Assembly: GCA_021798915.1 (NCBI GenBank)
Contig: JAJZBM010000009.1
Span: forward strand, 36,996 to 100,995
Length of the DNA: 64,000 bases
Direction: 5' to 3'
Source: Pseudomonadota bacterium
Lineage (GTDB): Bacteria; Pseudomonadota; Alphaproteobacteria; Acetobacterales; Acetobacteraceae
Below the pieces are notes generated by a model that did no database searches, had not been told where the DNA came from, and saw nothing but the letters and a program-made list of their open reading frames with translations. Shown here one piece after another: positions 8,086 to 18,413 of the stretch (its first letter is position 1; every line of letters begins with the position of its first letter). Both the position numbers and the translations under genes were made by a program.

Positions 8086-9111
8086 ATGGCGCGGTCAGGC
8101 AAAATCGCGGGACGCAGCGGCAAGGCTGGTGGCGCGAAGGGAGCGCCCGGGCTCGGGCGTGACATCCTGCTTCGGGCCTATCACGACATGCTGCTGATCC
8201 GCCGCTTCGAGGAGAAGGCCGGCCAGCTCTACGGCATGGGCCTGATCGGCGGCTTCTGCCATCTCTATATCGGCCAGGAAGCAGTGGTGGTCGGGGTGCA
8301 GATGGCGCTCTCGCCGGGCGACCAGGTGATCACCAGTTATCGCGATCACGGCCACATGTTGGCGACCGGCATGGACCCGCGCGGCGTCATGGCCGAACTC
8401 ACCGGCCGGCGCGACGGGTATTCGCACGGCAAGGGCGGCTCGATGCACATGTTCTCGCGCGAGAAGAACTTCTTCGGCGGCCACGGCATCGTCGGTGCCC
8501 AAGTCAGCCTCGGCGCCGGGCTCGCCTTCGCCAATCGCTATCGCGGCAATGATCGCGTCGCCGTGACCTATTTCGGTGAGGGCGCATCGAGCCAGGGCCA
8601 GGTCTATGAAAGTTTCAATCTCGCCGCCTTGATGAAGCTCCCGGTGTTGTTCGTCATCGAAAACAACAAATACGGCATGGGCACCAGCGTCGAACGGTCC
8701 AGCGCCTCCCATGATCTGTCGCAGAACGGCGCTCCCTGGGGCATTCCCGGCGCCCAGGTCGATGGCATGGATGTCGAGGCGGTCCACGCCGCCGCCGCCG
8801 CCGCCATCGCCCATTGCCGCGCCGGTGAGGGGCCGTATCTCCTCGAAATGAAGACCTACCGCTATCGCGGCCACTCGATGTCCGATCCGGCCAAATACCG
8901 CTCGCGCGAGGAGGTCCAGAAAATGCGCAGCGAACGCGACTGCATCGATCACGCCCGCCAGCATCTCGCCGGTCTCGGCGTCGAGGAGGGGGAACTCAAG
9001 GCGATCGATGATGCGGTGAAGAAACAGATCCAGGAGGCGGCGGATTTCGCGCAGGCTTCCCCCGAGCCGGACCCCGCCGAACTCTGGACCAACGTGCTGG
9101 CGGAGGCGTGA
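8086..9111 (+). CDS. pdhA: Pyruvate dehydrogenase E1 component, alpha subunit
   Basis: Alpha chain (341 residues) of the thiamine-diphosphate-dependent heterotetrameric E1, which decarboxylates pyruvate and reductively acetylates the lipoyl group. Seen are [39 protein letters not shown], the regulatory-loop region [26 protein letters not shown], the cofactor motif [23 protein letters not shown]...ENN, and [15 protein letters not shown]. All are diagnostic of the alpha-type E1. The start at 8086 is chosen because MARSGK begins the usual short basic N-terminus; the open frame further upstream encodes an Arg-rich, non-homologous stretch. It is first of four genes in the operon, with pdhB starting two bases after the stop. 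Confidence 0.96.
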   Translation: MARSGKIAGRSGKAGGAKGAPGLGRDILLRAYHDMLLIRRFEEKAGQLYGMGLIGGFCHLYIGQEAVVVGVQMALSPGDQVITSYRDHGHMLATGMDPRGVMAELTGRRDGYSHGKGGSMHMFSREKNFFGGHGIVGAQVSLGAGLAFANRYRGNDRVAVTYFGEGASSQGQVYESFNLAALMKLPVLFVIENNKYGMGTSVERSSASHDLSQNGAPWGIPGAQVDGMDVEAVHAAAAAAIAHCRAGEGPYLLEMKTYRYRGHSMSDPAKYRSREEVQKMRSERDCIDHARQHLAGLGVEEGELKAIDDAVKKQIQEAADFAQASPEPDPAELWTNVLAEA

Positions 9112-9112
9112 G

Positions 9113-9345
9113 ATGGCGACCGAAATCCTGATGCCGGCGCTGTCGCCGACGATGACCGAGGGCAAGCTGGCGCGCTGGCTGAAAAAAGAGGGCGATATGG
9201 TGCGCGCCGGCGACGTCATCGCCGAAATCGAGACCGACAAGGCGACGATGGAGGTCGAGGCCGTCGATGAAGGCGTGCTCGGCAAGATTCTCGTCGCCGA
9301 GGGCAGCGAAGGGGTCGCGGTGAACACGCCGATCGCGGTGCTCAC
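9113..9345 (+). repeat. Lipoyl-domain coding repeat, copy 1
   Basis: The first about 230 bases of pdhB closely match the first about 230 bases of pdhC (10498-10730), with long identical runs such as that spanning GACGTCATCGCCGA and GAAGGCGTGCTCGGCAAGAT. It is a direct repeat about 1.39 kb apart, within one operon. Confidence 0.8.
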
Positions 9346-10486
9346 CGGCGAGGGCGAGGCGGCCGACGCGGCCCCGGCCGCGAAACCCGCCCCGGCGACC
9401 AAGCCGGCGACCATGCCAACCCCGGCCGCGCCAACCCCGGCCGCGCCCCCGGCCCATGCACCCGCGCCGCTCGCCGCGGAGGAGAAGGATTGGGGGCCGG
9501 TCGCGACCATCACCGTCCGCGAGGCGCTGCGCGACGCCATGGCCGCCGAAATGCGCCGGGATGCGGATGTGTTCCTGCTCGGCGAGGAGGTCGCGCAGTA
9601 TCAGGGCGCCTATAAAATCAGCCAGGGCCTGCTCGAGGAATTCGGGGAAAAGCGGGTGATCGACACGCCGATCACCGAGCACGGCTTCACCGGGCTTGCG
9701 GTCGGCGCGGCGATGGCCGGGCTCAAGCCGATCCTCGAATTCATGACTTTCAATTTCGCGATGCAGGCGATCGACCAGATCATCAACTCCGCCGCCAAGA
9801 CACGCTACATGTCGGGCGGGCAGATGAGCTGCCCGATCGTCTTTCGCGGCCCCAACGGCGCTGCATCCCGCGTCGCCGCCCAGCACAGCCAGTGCTATGC
9901 GAGCTGGTATGCGCATGTGCCGGGCCTCAAGGTCGTCGCCCCGTGGTCGGCGGCCGACGCCAAGGGGCTGCTGCGCGCCGCGATCCGCGACCCCAACCCG
10001 GTGATCTTCCTCGAAAACGAAATTCTCTACGGCCACAGCTTCGATTGCCCGACCGCCGAGGATTTCGTGCTGCCGATCGGGCGCGCGAAAATCGAGCGGC
10101 CGGGCAAGCACGTCACCCTGATCGGGTTTTCGATCACCGTCGGCACCGCGCTCGCCGCAGCGGAAGCGCTGGCCGCCGAGGGGATCGAGGCCGAGGTGAT
10201 CAATCTCCGCACCATCCGTCCGCTCGATATCGAAACCATCGTGGCATCGGTGAAAAAAACCAACCGCCTGGTCACCATCGAGGAAGGCTGGCCATTCGCC
10301 GGCATCGGCGCCGAGATCGCGATGCAGGTGATCGAACACTGTTTCGACTGGCTGGATGCACCGCCGGCGCGTGTCCATGGCGTCGATGTGCCGCTGCCTT
10401 ATGCCGCCAATCTCGAAAAACTGGCGCTGCCGCAGCCGGATTGGGTGATCGACGCGGTGCGCAAAACCGTCCGCGGCATGGGCTGA
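9113..10486 (+). CDS. pdhB: Pyruvate dehydrogenase E1 beta subunit with N-terminal lipoyl domain
   Basis: Beta chain of E1 (457 residues). Residues 1-80 form a lipoyl domain with the lipoylated lysine in [12 protein letters not shown] flexible Ala/Pro-rich linker (to about 120) leads to the E1-beta body: [53 protein letters not shown], and [16 protein letters not shown]. The lipoyl extension is characteristic of alphaproteobacterial PDH operons. The domain is nearly identical, also at DNA level, to that of the E2 gene downstream. The gene lies two bases after pdhA and twelve before pdhC, so the operon is tightly coupled. Confidence 0.96.
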   Translation: MATEILMPALSPTMTEGKLARWLKKEGDMVRAGDVIAEIETDKATMEVEAVDEGVLGKILVAEGSEGVAVNTPIAVLTGEGEAADAAPAAKPAPATKPATMPTPAAPTPAAPPAHAPAPLAAEEKDWGPVATITVREALRDAMAAEMRRDADVFLLGEEVAQYQGAYKISQGLLEEFGEKRVIDTPITEHGFTGLAVGAAMAGLKPILEFMTFNFAMQAIDQIINSAAKTRYMSGGQMSCPIVFRGPNGAASRVAAQHSQCYASWYAHVPGLKVVAPWSAADAKGLLRAAIRDPNPVIFLENEILYGHSFDCPTAEDFVLPIGRAKIERPGKHVTLIGFSITVGTALAAAEALAAEGIEAEVINLRTIRPLDIETIVASVKKTNRLVTIEEGWPFAGIGAEIAMQVIEHCFDWLDAPPARVHGVDVPLPYAANLEKLALPQPDWVIDAVRKTVRGMG

Positions 10487-10497
10487 GGGAGAACATC

Positions 10498-10730
10498 ATG
10501 GCCATCAACATCCTGATGCCGGCCTTGTCGCCGACGATGACCGAAGGCACGCTGGCGCGCTGGCTGAAGAAAGAAGGCGACACCATCCGCGCCGGCGACG
10601 TCATCGCCGAGATCGAGACCGACAAAGCAACGATGGAGGTCGAGGCCGTCGATGAAGGCGTGCTCGGCAAGATCCTCGTCGCCGAAGGCAGCGCCGGGGT
10701 CAAGGTCAACGCGCCGATCGCGATCCTCGT
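10498..10730 (+). repeat. Lipoyl-domain coding repeat, copy 2
   Basis: Second copy of the lipoyl-domain coding sequence described at 9113-9345. The two differ mainly at third codon positions and at a few residues around [16 protein letters not shown] versus [16 protein letters not shown]. Confidence 0.8.
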
Positions 10731-11811
10731 CGCCGAGGGCGAGAAAGTGCCGGAGGCCGCACCACCGGCACCGGCACCGGCACCGGCACTGGCGAAACCG
10801 GAGGCCGCGAAGCCGGAGCCAGCCAAATCCGATTCCCCGCAACCGCCCCCCGCCACGCCGGCGGCGAAACCGGCCGCTGCCGCTGCGGACAGCGCCGATC
10901 ACGGCGAGCGGATTTTCGCCTCCCCCCTCGCCCGCCGTATGGCGCTGCAGGCGGGGATCGATCTCGCACACCTCACCGGGAGCGGCCCGAACGGCCGGAT
11001 CGTCAAGGCCGATATCGAAGCCGCGCTCCGCAAGCCGGCCGCCGCGCCGAGTCCCGCGGCCACATCGGCGGCCACACCCGCCCCGGCGGCGCCACGCGCC
11101 AGCGCGATCACCGCGCCGCACGAACTCGTGCCCCATTCCTCGATGCGCAAAATCATTGCCCGCCGCTTGAGCGAGGCCAAACAGCAGATCCCGCATTTCT
11201 ATCTCTCGCTCGATATCGGGCTCGACCCACTCCTCGATCTTCGCACCACACTGAACGCGAAAGCGCCCAAAACCGGGCCCGGCGCCTTCAAACTTTCGGT
11301 CAATGACCTGATCATCAAGGCGGCGGCGATCGCCCTCCGGCGCGTCCCGCGCGTCAATGCGAGCTTCACCGAGGAGGGCATCGCCTATTACCGCGATGTC
11401 GATATCAGCGTCGCGGTCGCCATCCCGGACGGTCTGATCACCCCGATCATCCGCGCCGCCGACCAGAAAGGCTTAGCTGTCATCAGCAATGAAATGAAGG
11501 CGCTCGCCGAGCGGGCGCGGGCGGGCAAGCTCAAGCCGGAGGAATACCAGGGCGGCGGCTTCTCGATTTCCAATCTCGGCATGTTCGGCATCACCGCGTT
11601 TTCGGCGATCATCAACCCGCCGCAAAGCGCGATCCTTGCGGTCGGCACGGGGGAAAAGCGCGCCGTGGTGAAGGGCGACGCGATCGCCATCGCAACCATG
11701 ATGACCTGCACCCTGAGCGTCGATCACCGCGTCGTCGATGGCGCGCTCGGCGCCGAATGGCTCGCGGCCTTCAAGGCGATCATTGAGGATCCGCTGAGCC
11801 TGATGCTCTGA
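10498..11811 (+). CDS. pdhC: Dihydrolipoamide acetyltransferase (E2) of pyruvate dehydrogenase
   Basis: Core acetyltransferase of 437 residues that moves the acetyl group from lipoamide to CoA. The order of domains is: lipoyl domain (1-78, [11 protein letters not shown]), Ala/Pro linker, peripheral-subunit binding domain (about 140-175, [16 protein letters not shown] and [15 protein letters not shown]), second linker, then the catalytic domain starting [23 protein letters not shown]. The catalytic His and Asp sit in [15 protein letters not shown]. It has a single lipoyl domain, as expected when E1-beta carries another. The start is ATG at 10498 behind GAGGGAGAA. Confidence 0.96.
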   Translation: MAINILMPALSPTMTEGTLARWLKKEGDTIRAGDVIAEIETDKATMEVEAVDEGVLGKILVAEGSAGVKVNAPIAILVAEGEKVPEAAPPAPAPAPALAKPEAAKPEPAKSDSPQPPPATPAAKPAAAAADSADHGERIFASPLARRMALQAGIDLAHLTGSGPNGRIVKADIEAALRKPAAAPSPAATSAATPAPAAPRASAITAPHELVPHSSMRKIIARRLSEAKQQIPHFYLSLDIGLDPLLDLRTTLNAKAPKTGPGAFKLSVNDLIIKAAAIALRRVPRVNASFTEEGIAYYRDVDISVAVAIPDGLITPIIRAADQKGLAVISNEMKALAERARAGKLKPEEYQGGGFSISNLGMFGITAFSAIINPPQSAILAVGTGEKRAVVKGDAIAIATMMTCTLSVDHRVVDGALGAEWLAAFKAIIEDPLSLML

Positions 11812-11832
11812 CAACCCGAACGGGAGCCGGAA

Positions 11833-13233
11833 ATGGCCGACACATCCTTTGATTTGATCGTGCTCGGCGGCGGGCCGGGCGGCTATGTCGCGGCGATCCG
11901 CGCCGCACAACTCGGCATGAAAACCGCGGTGGTCGAGCGTGAACATCTCGGCGGCATCTGCCTCAACTGGGGCTGCATTCCGACCAAGGCGCTGCTGCGC
12001 TCGGCGGAGATCAACCACATCCTGCACCATCTCCCGGAATTCGGCTTCGCTGCCGATAATATCCGCCTCGATCTCGGCAAGATGGTGGCCCGTTCACGCG
12101 CCGTCGCGAAACAGCTTTCCACCGGGGTTGCCCACCTGCTTCGCAAAAACAAAGTCACCGTCTTCGATGGCGCAGGCACGCTGATCGGCGCGGGCAAACT
12201 CGCGGTGAGCAAGGACGACAAGCCGGTCGCGACGCTGGCGGCGCCGCATATCGTGCTCGCGACCGGGGCGCGGGCGCGCGAACTCCCCGGGCTCGAAGCC
12301 GATGGCAGGCTGATCTGGACCTACAAGGACGCGATGGTGCCGAAGGCGCTGCCCAAGCGGCTTCTGGTCATCGGCTCGGGTGCCATCGGCATCGAATTCG
12401 CCTGTTTTTATCGCAGCCTCGGCGCCGAGGTGACGGTGGTCGAAGTGCTCGATCGCATTCTCCCGGTCGAGGACGCTGAAATCAGCGCCTTTGCACAGAA
12501 GGCGTTCGAAAAACAGGGCATCAAATTCCTCACCAAGGCGATGGTGAAGGGGGCGAAGAAGGCCGCGGACAGCGTCAGCGTCACCATCGAGGCGGCCGGC
12601 AAGACGAGCGAAATCACCGTCGATCGGGTGATCTCGGCGGTCGGCATCGTTGGCAATGTCGAGGGCATCGGGCTTGCCGAGATCGGTGTGCGGGTGGAAA
12701 AAACCCATGTCGTGATCGATGAATTCTGCCGCACCAATATCGCCGGCCTCTATGCCATCGGCGATCTCGCCGGCCCGCCCTGGCTTGCCCACAAGGCGAG
12801 CCACGAAGGCGTGCTGTGCGTCGAGAAAATCGCCGGCGTCAAGGGCGTTCATCCGCTCGATGTCACCAATATTCCCGGCTGCACCTATTGTCGGCCGCAG
12901 ATCGCCTCGGTGGGATTGACCGAGGCGAAAGCGAAGGAGAATGGACGCGAGGTGCGGGTCGGCCATTTCCCGTTCATCGGCAACGGCAAGGCGATCGCGC
13001 TCGGCGAGCCGGAGGGGATGGTGAAAACCGTGTTCGACGCGAAAACCGGCGAATTGCTCGGCGCGCACATGATCGGCGCGGAAGTGACGGAAATGATCCA
13101 GGGCTTCGCCATCGCCCGCACCCTCGAGAGCACCGAGGCCGAACTGATGGCAACCGTCTTCCCGCACCCGACGGTGAGCGAGGCGATGGCGGAATCGGTG
13201 CTCGACGCCTATGGCAGGGCGATCCATTTCTGA
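11833..13233 (+). CDS. lpdA: Dihydrolipoyl dehydrogenase (E3)
   Basis: FAD-dependent flavoprotein of 466 residues that reoxidises dihydrolipoamide with NAD+. It has the FAD-binding start LIVLGGGPGGYVAAIRAAQLG, the redox disulfide in GGICLNWGCIPTKALLR, the NAD-binding loop LLVIGSGAIGIEFACFYRSLGAEV, YAIGDLAGPPWLAHKASHEG, and the C-terminal catalytic pair in PHPTVSEAMAE. It lies 21 bp after E2 and is the last gene of the operon, so it is the E3 dedicated to this complex. Whether it also serves 2-oxoglutarate dehydrogenase cannot be seen. An MFS gene follows about 80 bp later with its own ribosome site. Confidence 0.96.
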   Translation: MADTSFDLIVLGGGPGGYVAAIRAAQLGMKTAVVEREHLGGICLNWGCIPTKALLRSAEINHILHHLPEFGFAADNIRLDLGKMVARSRAVAKQLSTGVAHLLRKNKVTVFDGAGTLIGAGKLAVSKDDKPVATLAAPHIVLATGARARELPGLEADGRLIWTYKDAMVPKALPKRLLVIGSGAIGIEFACFYRSLGAEVTVVEVLDRILPVEDAEISAFAQKAFEKQGIKFLTKAMVKGAKKAADSVSVTIEAAGKTSEITVDRVISAVGIVGNVEGIGLAEIGVRVEKTHVVIDEFCRTNIAGLYAIGDLAGPPWLAHKASHEGVLCVEKIAGVKGVHPLDVTNIPGCTYCRPQIASVGLTEAKAKENGREVRVGHFPFIGNGKAIALGEPEGMVKTVFDAKTGELLGAHMIGAEVTEMIQGFAIARTLESTEAELMATVFPHPTVSEAMAESVLDAYGRAIHF

Positions 13234-13313
13234 CCCAAAAAAACGTGCGAACACTCTGGATCAGCGGCCCATAACCCGCCATGCTGGGGACAAGTTCGGG
13301 GGGAGATACCAAC

Positions 13314-14639
13314 ATGGCCGCTGCATCGACGCCACGTATCCGCTTCATGCAGCGGGCGGCGCTGACGCTCCTGGTGCTGAGCGGGGTCGTCAACTACATC
13401 GACCGCGCGACCCTCGCCATCGCCAATCCGCTGGTGCGTCATGATCTCGGCCTGTCGATCAATGACATGGGGTATCTGCTTTCCGCCTTCCTCTGGGCCT
13501 ATGCCTTCGCGCAGCTTCCGGCCGGCGCCCTGGTCGACCGCCTCGGGCCGCGGCTTCTGCTTGCGCTCGGCCTCGCGCTGTGGTCGGGAGCGCAGGCTTT
13601 GGGCGGGCTGGTGCGCAATTTCGGGGAGTTTTTCGCCGCCCGCATGCTGCTCGGCCTCGGCGAGGCGCCGCAATTCCCGACCGGGGCGCGCGTCGTCAAG
13701 GATTGGTTTCCGGTCCGGAATCGCGGGCTCGCGACCGGCATTTTCAACTGTGCCTCGACCCTCGGCAACGCCATCGGCGCGCCGCTCCTGACCTTTCTCA
13801 TGCTCGCCTTCGGCTGGCGCTGGATGTTCCTGATCATGGGGATTGCCGGCCTCGTCGTCGCCGCCCTCTGGTATCTGCTCTATCGCGATATCGAGACGGT
13901 TGCGCTGTCGCGTGAGGAAACCGCGCTCGTCACCGAGGGCGATCCGCCCGGCGCGCGCGCGCCGACGCGGTTTCACGAATGGCGGCGGCTGTTTCGCTTT
14001 CGCATGACCTGGGGCATGATTCTCGGCTATTTCGGCACGATCTATCTCACCTGGGTCTATACCGCCTGGCTTCCCGGCTATCTCGAAATCGAGCGCCACA
14101 TGACCATCGCCAAAACCGGCTGGGCGGCGGCCATCCCCTCGGTCGCCGGGGTGGTGGGCGGGATTTTCGGCGGCTGGATCGTCGATGTCCTGGCGCGGTT
14201 CGGGCTTTCGCCGATCAACGCCCGCAAATACCCGATGTCGCTCGCGCTCATCGGCATGGCGCTGTTCACCGTTCTCGCCGCCGAGGTCGAAAGCAACACC
14301 GTCGCGATCGTCTGCATCTCGGCGGCGGTGTTTCTCGGCTATGCGACTTCGAGCAGTTGCTGGGCGATGGCGTCGGTCGCGGCACCGTCGAACTATACCG
14401 CCTCGATCGGTGCCATTCAGAATTTCGGCGGCTATCTCGGTGGCGCGCTAGCGCCGACGGTCACCGCCCTGATCGTCACCGCGACCGGGTCTTTCGTCCC
14501 TGCCCTTCTGGTCGGGGCGGCGATCGGCGTTTTCTCTGCGATCGCCTATTTCGTGGTGATCCGCGGGCCGATCACCGCGGCGGCGCTGAGCGGCGAAGAC
14601 CTGGCCCCCTCTATTCGCGCGCCAGCACCCGGTCATTGA
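13314..14639 (+). CDS. MFS transporter, anion:cation symporter (ACS) family
   Basis: Inner-membrane transporter of 441 residues with about 12 hydrophobic helices. The N-terminus, VVNYIDRATLAIANPL, and the loop AGALVDRLGPRLLLALGLALWSGAQ are typical of the ACS branch, which moves organic anions such as sugar acids (galactonate, glucarate) with protons. The helix-5 motif ATGIFNCASTLGNAIGAPL is also present. The start is ATG at 13314 behind GGGGGAG; an upstream ATG at 13281 has no ribosome site. The 3' end overlaps the convergent phosphatase gene by 29 bp. The substrate is not known. Confidence 0.85.
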   Translation: MAAASTPRIRFMQRAALTLLVLSGVVNYIDRATLAIANPLVRHDLGLSINDMGYLLSAFLWAYAFAQLPAGALVDRLGPRLLLALGLALWSGAQALGGLVRNFGEFFAARMLLGLGEAPQFPTGARVVKDWFPVRNRGLATGIFNCASTLGNAIGAPLLTFLMLAFGWRWMFLIMGIAGLVVAALWYLLYRDIETVALSREETALVTEGDPPGARAPTRFHEWRRLFRFRMTWGMILGYFGTIYLTWVYTAWLPGYLEIERHMTIAKTGWAAAIPSVAGVVGGIFGGWIVDVLARFGLSPINARKYPMSLALIGMALFTVLAAEVESNTVAIVCISAAVFLGYATSSSCWAMASVAAPSNYTASIGAIQNFGGYLGGALAPTVTALIVTATGSFVPALLVGAAIGVFSAIAYFVVIRGPITAAALSGEDLAPSIRAPAPGH

Positions 14640-15273
14640 GCAGATCGGCGGCGCGATTCGAGCGGAATTGGGCGCGCAGACGATCCTCGTGATAATCGTC
14701 ACGCACCCAATCCAGAAACGGCTTTTTCCCTTCCGCCTCGCGCGCATACAGCACGAAAAACGCATCGAGTATCCCGGTCGCGGAGGCGCGAATATGCAAA
14801 AATCGCCAGGAAAGCTGCGCCAGCGCCTGGCGTGAGGTGCCGCCATTGATCAGGATGAAGAGACCGGCGGCGAGACCGGCGCGATCAGCGCCGGATTTGC
14901 AGTGAATGAGCGCCGGCTCGCGCATCTCGGCGAAAATTTCAGCGAGAGCGAGGATGCGATCGCGATGCGGGGCACCCCGGCTCTCGAACGGCGCGTAGAT
15001 ATGGCGAAGGCCGAGCCGTGCCGCCGCCTCCCGCGTCAACGCATCCGAGCCGCAAGCGCGGGCGCCGCGGAGATTGATCACCGTCCGCAAGCCGTAACGC
15101 TTGGCCGCGTGCGCGAGCCAGGCCGGCGTCGGGTGATTGGCGCGATAGAGGCGCCCTTCGGCGACGGTTGCGAAATTATGCCAAAAGATGCGGAAGAAGG
15201 CGTGATCGACGAAGAAACTATCCGCCCAGGCAGCGAGCCGCCGACGCGGCGAGGTGATATCGCCCGCGAACAT
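14611..15273 (-). CDS. Tyrosine/dual-specificity phosphatase-like protein
   Basis: A 220-residue protein with the phosphatase signature HCKSGADRAGLAAG (Cys-x5-Arg), preceded by LYRANHPTPAWLAHAAKRYGLRTVINLRG and the YAPFESRGAPHRDRI region. This is the pattern of the bacterial DSP/PTP-like family that includes proteins acting on phosphotyrosine or phosphoinositides. The general-acid residue cannot be assigned with certainty. The N-terminus has no signal peptide, so it is probably cytoplasmic. The start is taken at ATG 15273; a GTG directly upstream (15276) is possible. It lies after sdhB on the same strand (28 bp gap) and overlaps the convergent MFS gene. Confidence 0.8.
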   Translation of the reverse strand: MFAGDITSPRRRLAAWADSFFVDHAFFRIFWHNFATVAEGRLYRANHPTPAWLAHAAKRYGLRTVINLRGARACGSDALTREAAARLGLRHIYAPFESRGAPHRDRILALAEIFAEMREPALIHCKSGADRAGLAAGLFILINGGTSRQALAQLSWRFLHIRASATGILDAFFVLYAREAEGKKPFLDWVRDDYHEDRLRAQFRSNRAADLLNDRVLARE

Positions 15274-15301
15274 CACCCGCCGCCTCGTGCCACAAGCGGG
15301 G

Positions 15302-16084
15302 TCAGACCTGGCGCTCGACGAGCAATTGCTTGATTTTGCCGATCGCCTTGGCCGGGTTGAGACCCTTGGGGCAGGTCTGGGTGCAATTCATGATGGTGTG
15401 GCAGCGATAGAGCTTGAACGGATCCTCCAGCGCATCGAGCCGCTTGCCGGTGGCCTCGTCGCGGCTGTCGGCGATCCAGCGATAAGCGGCGAGCAGCACC
15501 GCCGGGCCGAGATAACGGTCGCCGTTCCACCAATAGCTTGGACAGCTCGTCGTGCAGCAGAAGCAGAGAATACACTCCCACATGCCATCGAGGGCGGCGC
15601 GCTCGTCCGGGCTCTGGCGCCGCTCGCTATCGGGCGGCGGCGGCGTATCGGCCTGCATCCAGGGCTCGATGCTGCGCAACTGGGCATAGGCCTGGGTGAG
15701 ATCGGGCACCAGATCCTTGACCACCGGCATATGCGGCAGCGGATTGATGCGGACGGCGCCTTTCACCGCATCGATCGGCTTCAGACAGGCAAGGGTATTG
15801 GTGCCGTCGATATTCATCGCGCAGGAGCCGCAAATCCCCTCGCGGCAGGAGCGCCGGAAGGTCAGCGAACTATCGACCTCGTTCTTGATCTTGATCAGCG
15901 CGTCGAGAACCATCGGCCCGCATTGATCGAGATCGATGATGTAGCTATCCATGCGCGGCTTCGCCCCGTCATCGGGACTCCAGCGATAGACGCGGAATTC
16001 CTTGGTGCGTTTGGCCCCCGCGGGCGCCGGATGGGTTTTTCCCTGACCGACCTTGCTGTTGGCGGGCAGTGCGAATTCGACCAT
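15302..16084 (-). CDS. sdhB: Succinate dehydrogenase iron-sulfur subunit
   Basis: Subunit B of respiratory complex II, 260 residues. It has three cluster-binding sets in order: the [2Fe-2S] motif CREGICGSC with a later Cys, the [4Fe-4S] motif [16 protein letters not shown], and [17 protein letters not shown] for the [3Fe-4S] cluster. It passes electrons from the flavoprotein to the quinone site at the membrane. It is last of the sdhC-sdhD-sdhA-sdhB operon, with 37 bp to sdhA. The N-terminal extension of about 25 residues (with [17 protein letters not shown]) is usual in alphaproteobacteria. Confidence 0.96.
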   Translation of the reverse strand: MVEFALPANSKVGQGKTHPAPAGAKRTKEFRVYRWSPDDGAKPRMDSYIIDLDQCGPMVLDALIKIKNEVDSSLTFRRSCREGICGSCAMNIDGTNTLACLKPIDAVKGAVRINPLPHMPVVKDLVPDLTQAYAQLRSIEPWMQADTPPPPDSERRQSPDERAALDGMWECILCFCCTTSCPSYWWNGDRYLGPAVLLAAYRWIADSRDEATGKRLDALEDPFKLYRCHTIMNCTQTCPKGLNPAKAIGKIKQLLVERQV

Positions 16085-16121
16085 GTCTTCCGTTCCTTGG
16101 GTCTTTTCTATCGCCTGGCGC

Positions 16122-17933
16122 TCAATAGACCCGCTTTTTGGGCGGGAACACCGACACGTCGTTGGTCAGTGTCCGCATCTTCACCGGGCGATAGGCGAGC
16201 GCAACCTCGCCTTTGGCATCGCACCAGGAGAGCGAGTGTTTCATCCACGCGGCATCGTCGCGCTCAGGATAGTCGTCATGGGCGTGGGCGCCGCGGCTTT
16301 CGTGCCTTGCCTCGGCGCTGGTGATGGTGGTGAGCGCGTTGCCCATGAGATTGGTGAATTCCAACGCCTCCATGAGATCGCTGTTCCAGATCAGGCTGCG
16401 GTCGCTGAGCGCCATGTCCGCCATGCCGTTCCAGAGGTTTTTCATTTTCGCAACCCCCTCGGAGAGGCTTTTCGCGGTACGGAACACGGCGGCGTGGCTC
16501 TGCATGGTGCGTTGCATGGTCTCGCGCAGTTCGGCGACGCGGGTGCCCCCTTTGGCATGGCGAACGCCATCGAAACGATCGAGCGCCGCCTCGCCGGCGC
16601 GGGGAGGGAGCGGCGCGGTCTTGGCGCCGGGTTTGACGATCTCGGCGGCGCGGAGGGCGGCGGCGCGGCCGAAGACGATGAGATCGAGCAGGGAATTGGT
16701 GCCCAGTCGATTGGCGCCGTGAACGGAGACGCAGGCCGCTTCACCGATCGCCATCAGGCCGGGGACCACCGCGTCAGGGTCGTCCGGCGTCGGGCGCAGC
16801 ACCTCGGCGTGGAGATTGGTCGGGATGCCGCCCATATTGTAATGCACCGTCGGCAAAACCGGGATCGGCGCCTTGGTGACATCGACCCCGGAAAACACCC
16901 GCGCGGTCTCGGAAATTCCCGGCAAGCGCGCATGCAGGATGTCGGCGCCGAGATGTTCGAGATGGAGCAGGATGTGGTCCTTGTTCGGCCCGCAGCCCCT
17001 CCCCTCGTTGATTTCGATGGTCATCGAGCGCGACACGACATCACGCGAGGCGAGATCCTTCGCGGTCGGCGCATAGCGTTCCATGAAACGCTCGCCCTCG
17101 GCATTGGTGAGATAGCCGCCCTCGCCGCGCGCGCCCTCGGTGATCAGGCAGCCGGCGGGAAAAATGCCGGTCGGGTGGAATTGCACGAATTCCATGTCCT
17201 GGGTCGGAAGGCCAGCGCGGAGCGCCATGCCGGCCCCGTCACCGGTGCAGGTATGGGCGGAGGTGCAGGAGAGATAGGCGCGGCCATAACCGCCGGTCGC
17301 GAGCACGACCAAGGGGGCGCGGAAGCGGTGCATCGTCCCATCATCGAGGCACCAGGCGATGACACCGCGACACGCCCCCTCCTCGTCCATGACCAGATCG
17401 ATCGCGAAATACTCGATGAAGAACTCGACGCCATGCTTGAGGCTCTGCTGATAGAGAGTGTGCAGAATGGCGTGGCCGGTGCGGTCGGCGGCGGCACAAG
17501 CGCGCTGCGCCGGGGTTTTGCCATAGTCCATCATATGCCCGCCGAACGGGCGCTGATAGATTTTTCCGTCCTCCGTGCGGCTGAACGGGACGCCGAAATG
17601 TTCGAGTTCGTAAACCGCCGGGATCGCCTCGCGGCACATATATTCGATCGCATCCTGATCGCCGAGCCAGTCCGAGCCCTTGACGGTGTCGTACATGTGC
17701 CAGCGCCAGTCATCACTTCCCATATTGCCGAGCGCGGCACCGATGCCGCCTTGCGCCGCGACGGTATGGCTGCGGGTTGGGAAAACCTTGGTGATGCAGG
17801 CGGTCTTCAGCCCCGCCGCGCCCATCCCGAGGGTCGCCCGCAAGCCAGCGCCGCCGGCACCGACGACGATGACCTCATAGGCGTGGTCGATGATCTCATA
17901 GGCGCCGAGCGAAGGCTTCGAAATCGCATTCAT
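16122..17933 (-). CDS. sdhA: Succinate dehydrogenase flavoprotein subunit
   Basis: Subunit A of complex II, 603 residues, oxidising succinate to fumarate on the cytoplasmic face. It has the FAD-binding loop [17 protein letters not shown], the covalent-FAD histidine in [18 protein letters not shown], the substrate motif [25 protein letters not shown], and the catalytic-Arg/His region NMGGIPTN. The C-terminus [19 protein letters not shown] is typical of the family. The length is as expected. The gene follows sdhD by 70 bp in the same transcript. Confidence 0.97.
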   Translation of the reverse strand: MNAISKPSLGAYEIIDHAYEVIVVGAGGAGLRATLGMGAAGLKTACITKVFPTRSHTVAAQGGIGAALGNMGSDDWRWHMYDTVKGSDWLGDQDAIEYMCREAIPAVYELEHFGVPFSRTEDGKIYQRPFGGHMMDYGKTPAQRACAAADRTGHAILHTLYQQSLKHGVEFFIEYFAIDLVMDEEGACRGVIAWCLDDGTMHRFRAPLVVLATGGYGRAYLSCTSAHTCTGDGAGMALRAGLPTQDMEFVQFHPTGIFPAGCLITEGARGEGGYLTNAEGERFMERYAPTAKDLASRDVVSRSMTIEINEGRGCGPNKDHILLHLEHLGADILHARLPGISETARVFSGVDVTKAPIPVLPTVHYNMGGIPTNLHAEVLRPTPDDPDAVVPGLMAIGEAACVSVHGANRLGTNSLLDLIVFGRAAALRAAEIVKPGAKTAPLPPRAGEAALDRFDGVRHAKGGTRVAELRETMQRTMQSHAAVFRTAKSLSEGVAKMKNLWNGMADMALSDRSLIWNSDLMEALEFTNLMGNALTTITSAEARHESRGAHAHDDYPERDDAAWMKHSLSWCDAKGEVALAYRPVKMRTLTNDVSVFPPKKRVY

Positions 17934-18003
17934 CTTTCGTCCATGAGCCCGCGACGCGGCGGACTTCCCTTTTCATCGATCGGTTGACCCGCCGCCGTCG
18001 CGC

Positions 18004-18402
18004 TCACAACGCCATGCGCAGAATGGCGACGAAAGCGGTGAGAAACAGCAGCGCCACCGCCGCCCGCATCAGGAGCAGCACCGCGAGCCGCGCGCCCTCG
18101 CCATGAATGTAGTCCTCGATCACCACTTGCAAGCCGAGATGAAGATGGTGAAACAATGCCACGATCAGGGCGAGCAGCAGAACCGCGTTGACCGGCCGGC
18201 CGATCCAGTGCGCGACAGCCTCGTGCGGCGCACCGAGATGGGCGAGGAGCGTGAGCACGAACCAGATCGCAAGCGGCACCAGCGCGATCGCGGTCAGGCG
18301 CTGCCCCCACCAATGCCCGGTCCCCGATTTCGCCGAGCCGAGCCCACGCACCCGCCCGAGCGTCGAGCGCATGGGGGTGATTTCCATTTTGCTTGCCGAC
18401 AT
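18004..18402 (-). CDS. sdhD: Succinate dehydrogenase membrane anchor subunit
   Basis: Hydrophobic anchor of 132 residues with three membrane helices, around IALVPLAIWFVLTLLAHLG, AVLLLALIVALFHHLHLGLQ and LMRAAVALLFLTAFVAIL. The stretch SGTGHWWGQRLTAIALVP and HHLHLGLQVVIEDYIHG are the usual SdhD signatures, the latter with the histidines near the heme and quinone sites. The start is ATG at 18402; an ATG at 18387 is an alternative. It lies 11 bp after sdhC. The open frame continues far upstream through sdhC in another reading frame and is not coding there. Confidence 0.9.
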   Translation of the reverse strand: MSASKMEITPMRSTLGRVRGLGSAKSGTGHWWGQRLTAIALVPLAIWFVLTLLAHLGAPHEAVAHWIGRPVNAVLLLALIVALFHHLHLGLQVVIEDYIHGEGARLAVLLLMRAAVALLFLTAFVAILRMAL

Positions 18403-18413
18403 CGCGCCGTCCC

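Noticed and set aside
8095..10378. Long minus-strand frames opposite pdhA and pdhB
   Set aside because: Both E1 genes are clear by motifs on the plus strand; the antisense frames are Asp/His/Gly-rich noise.
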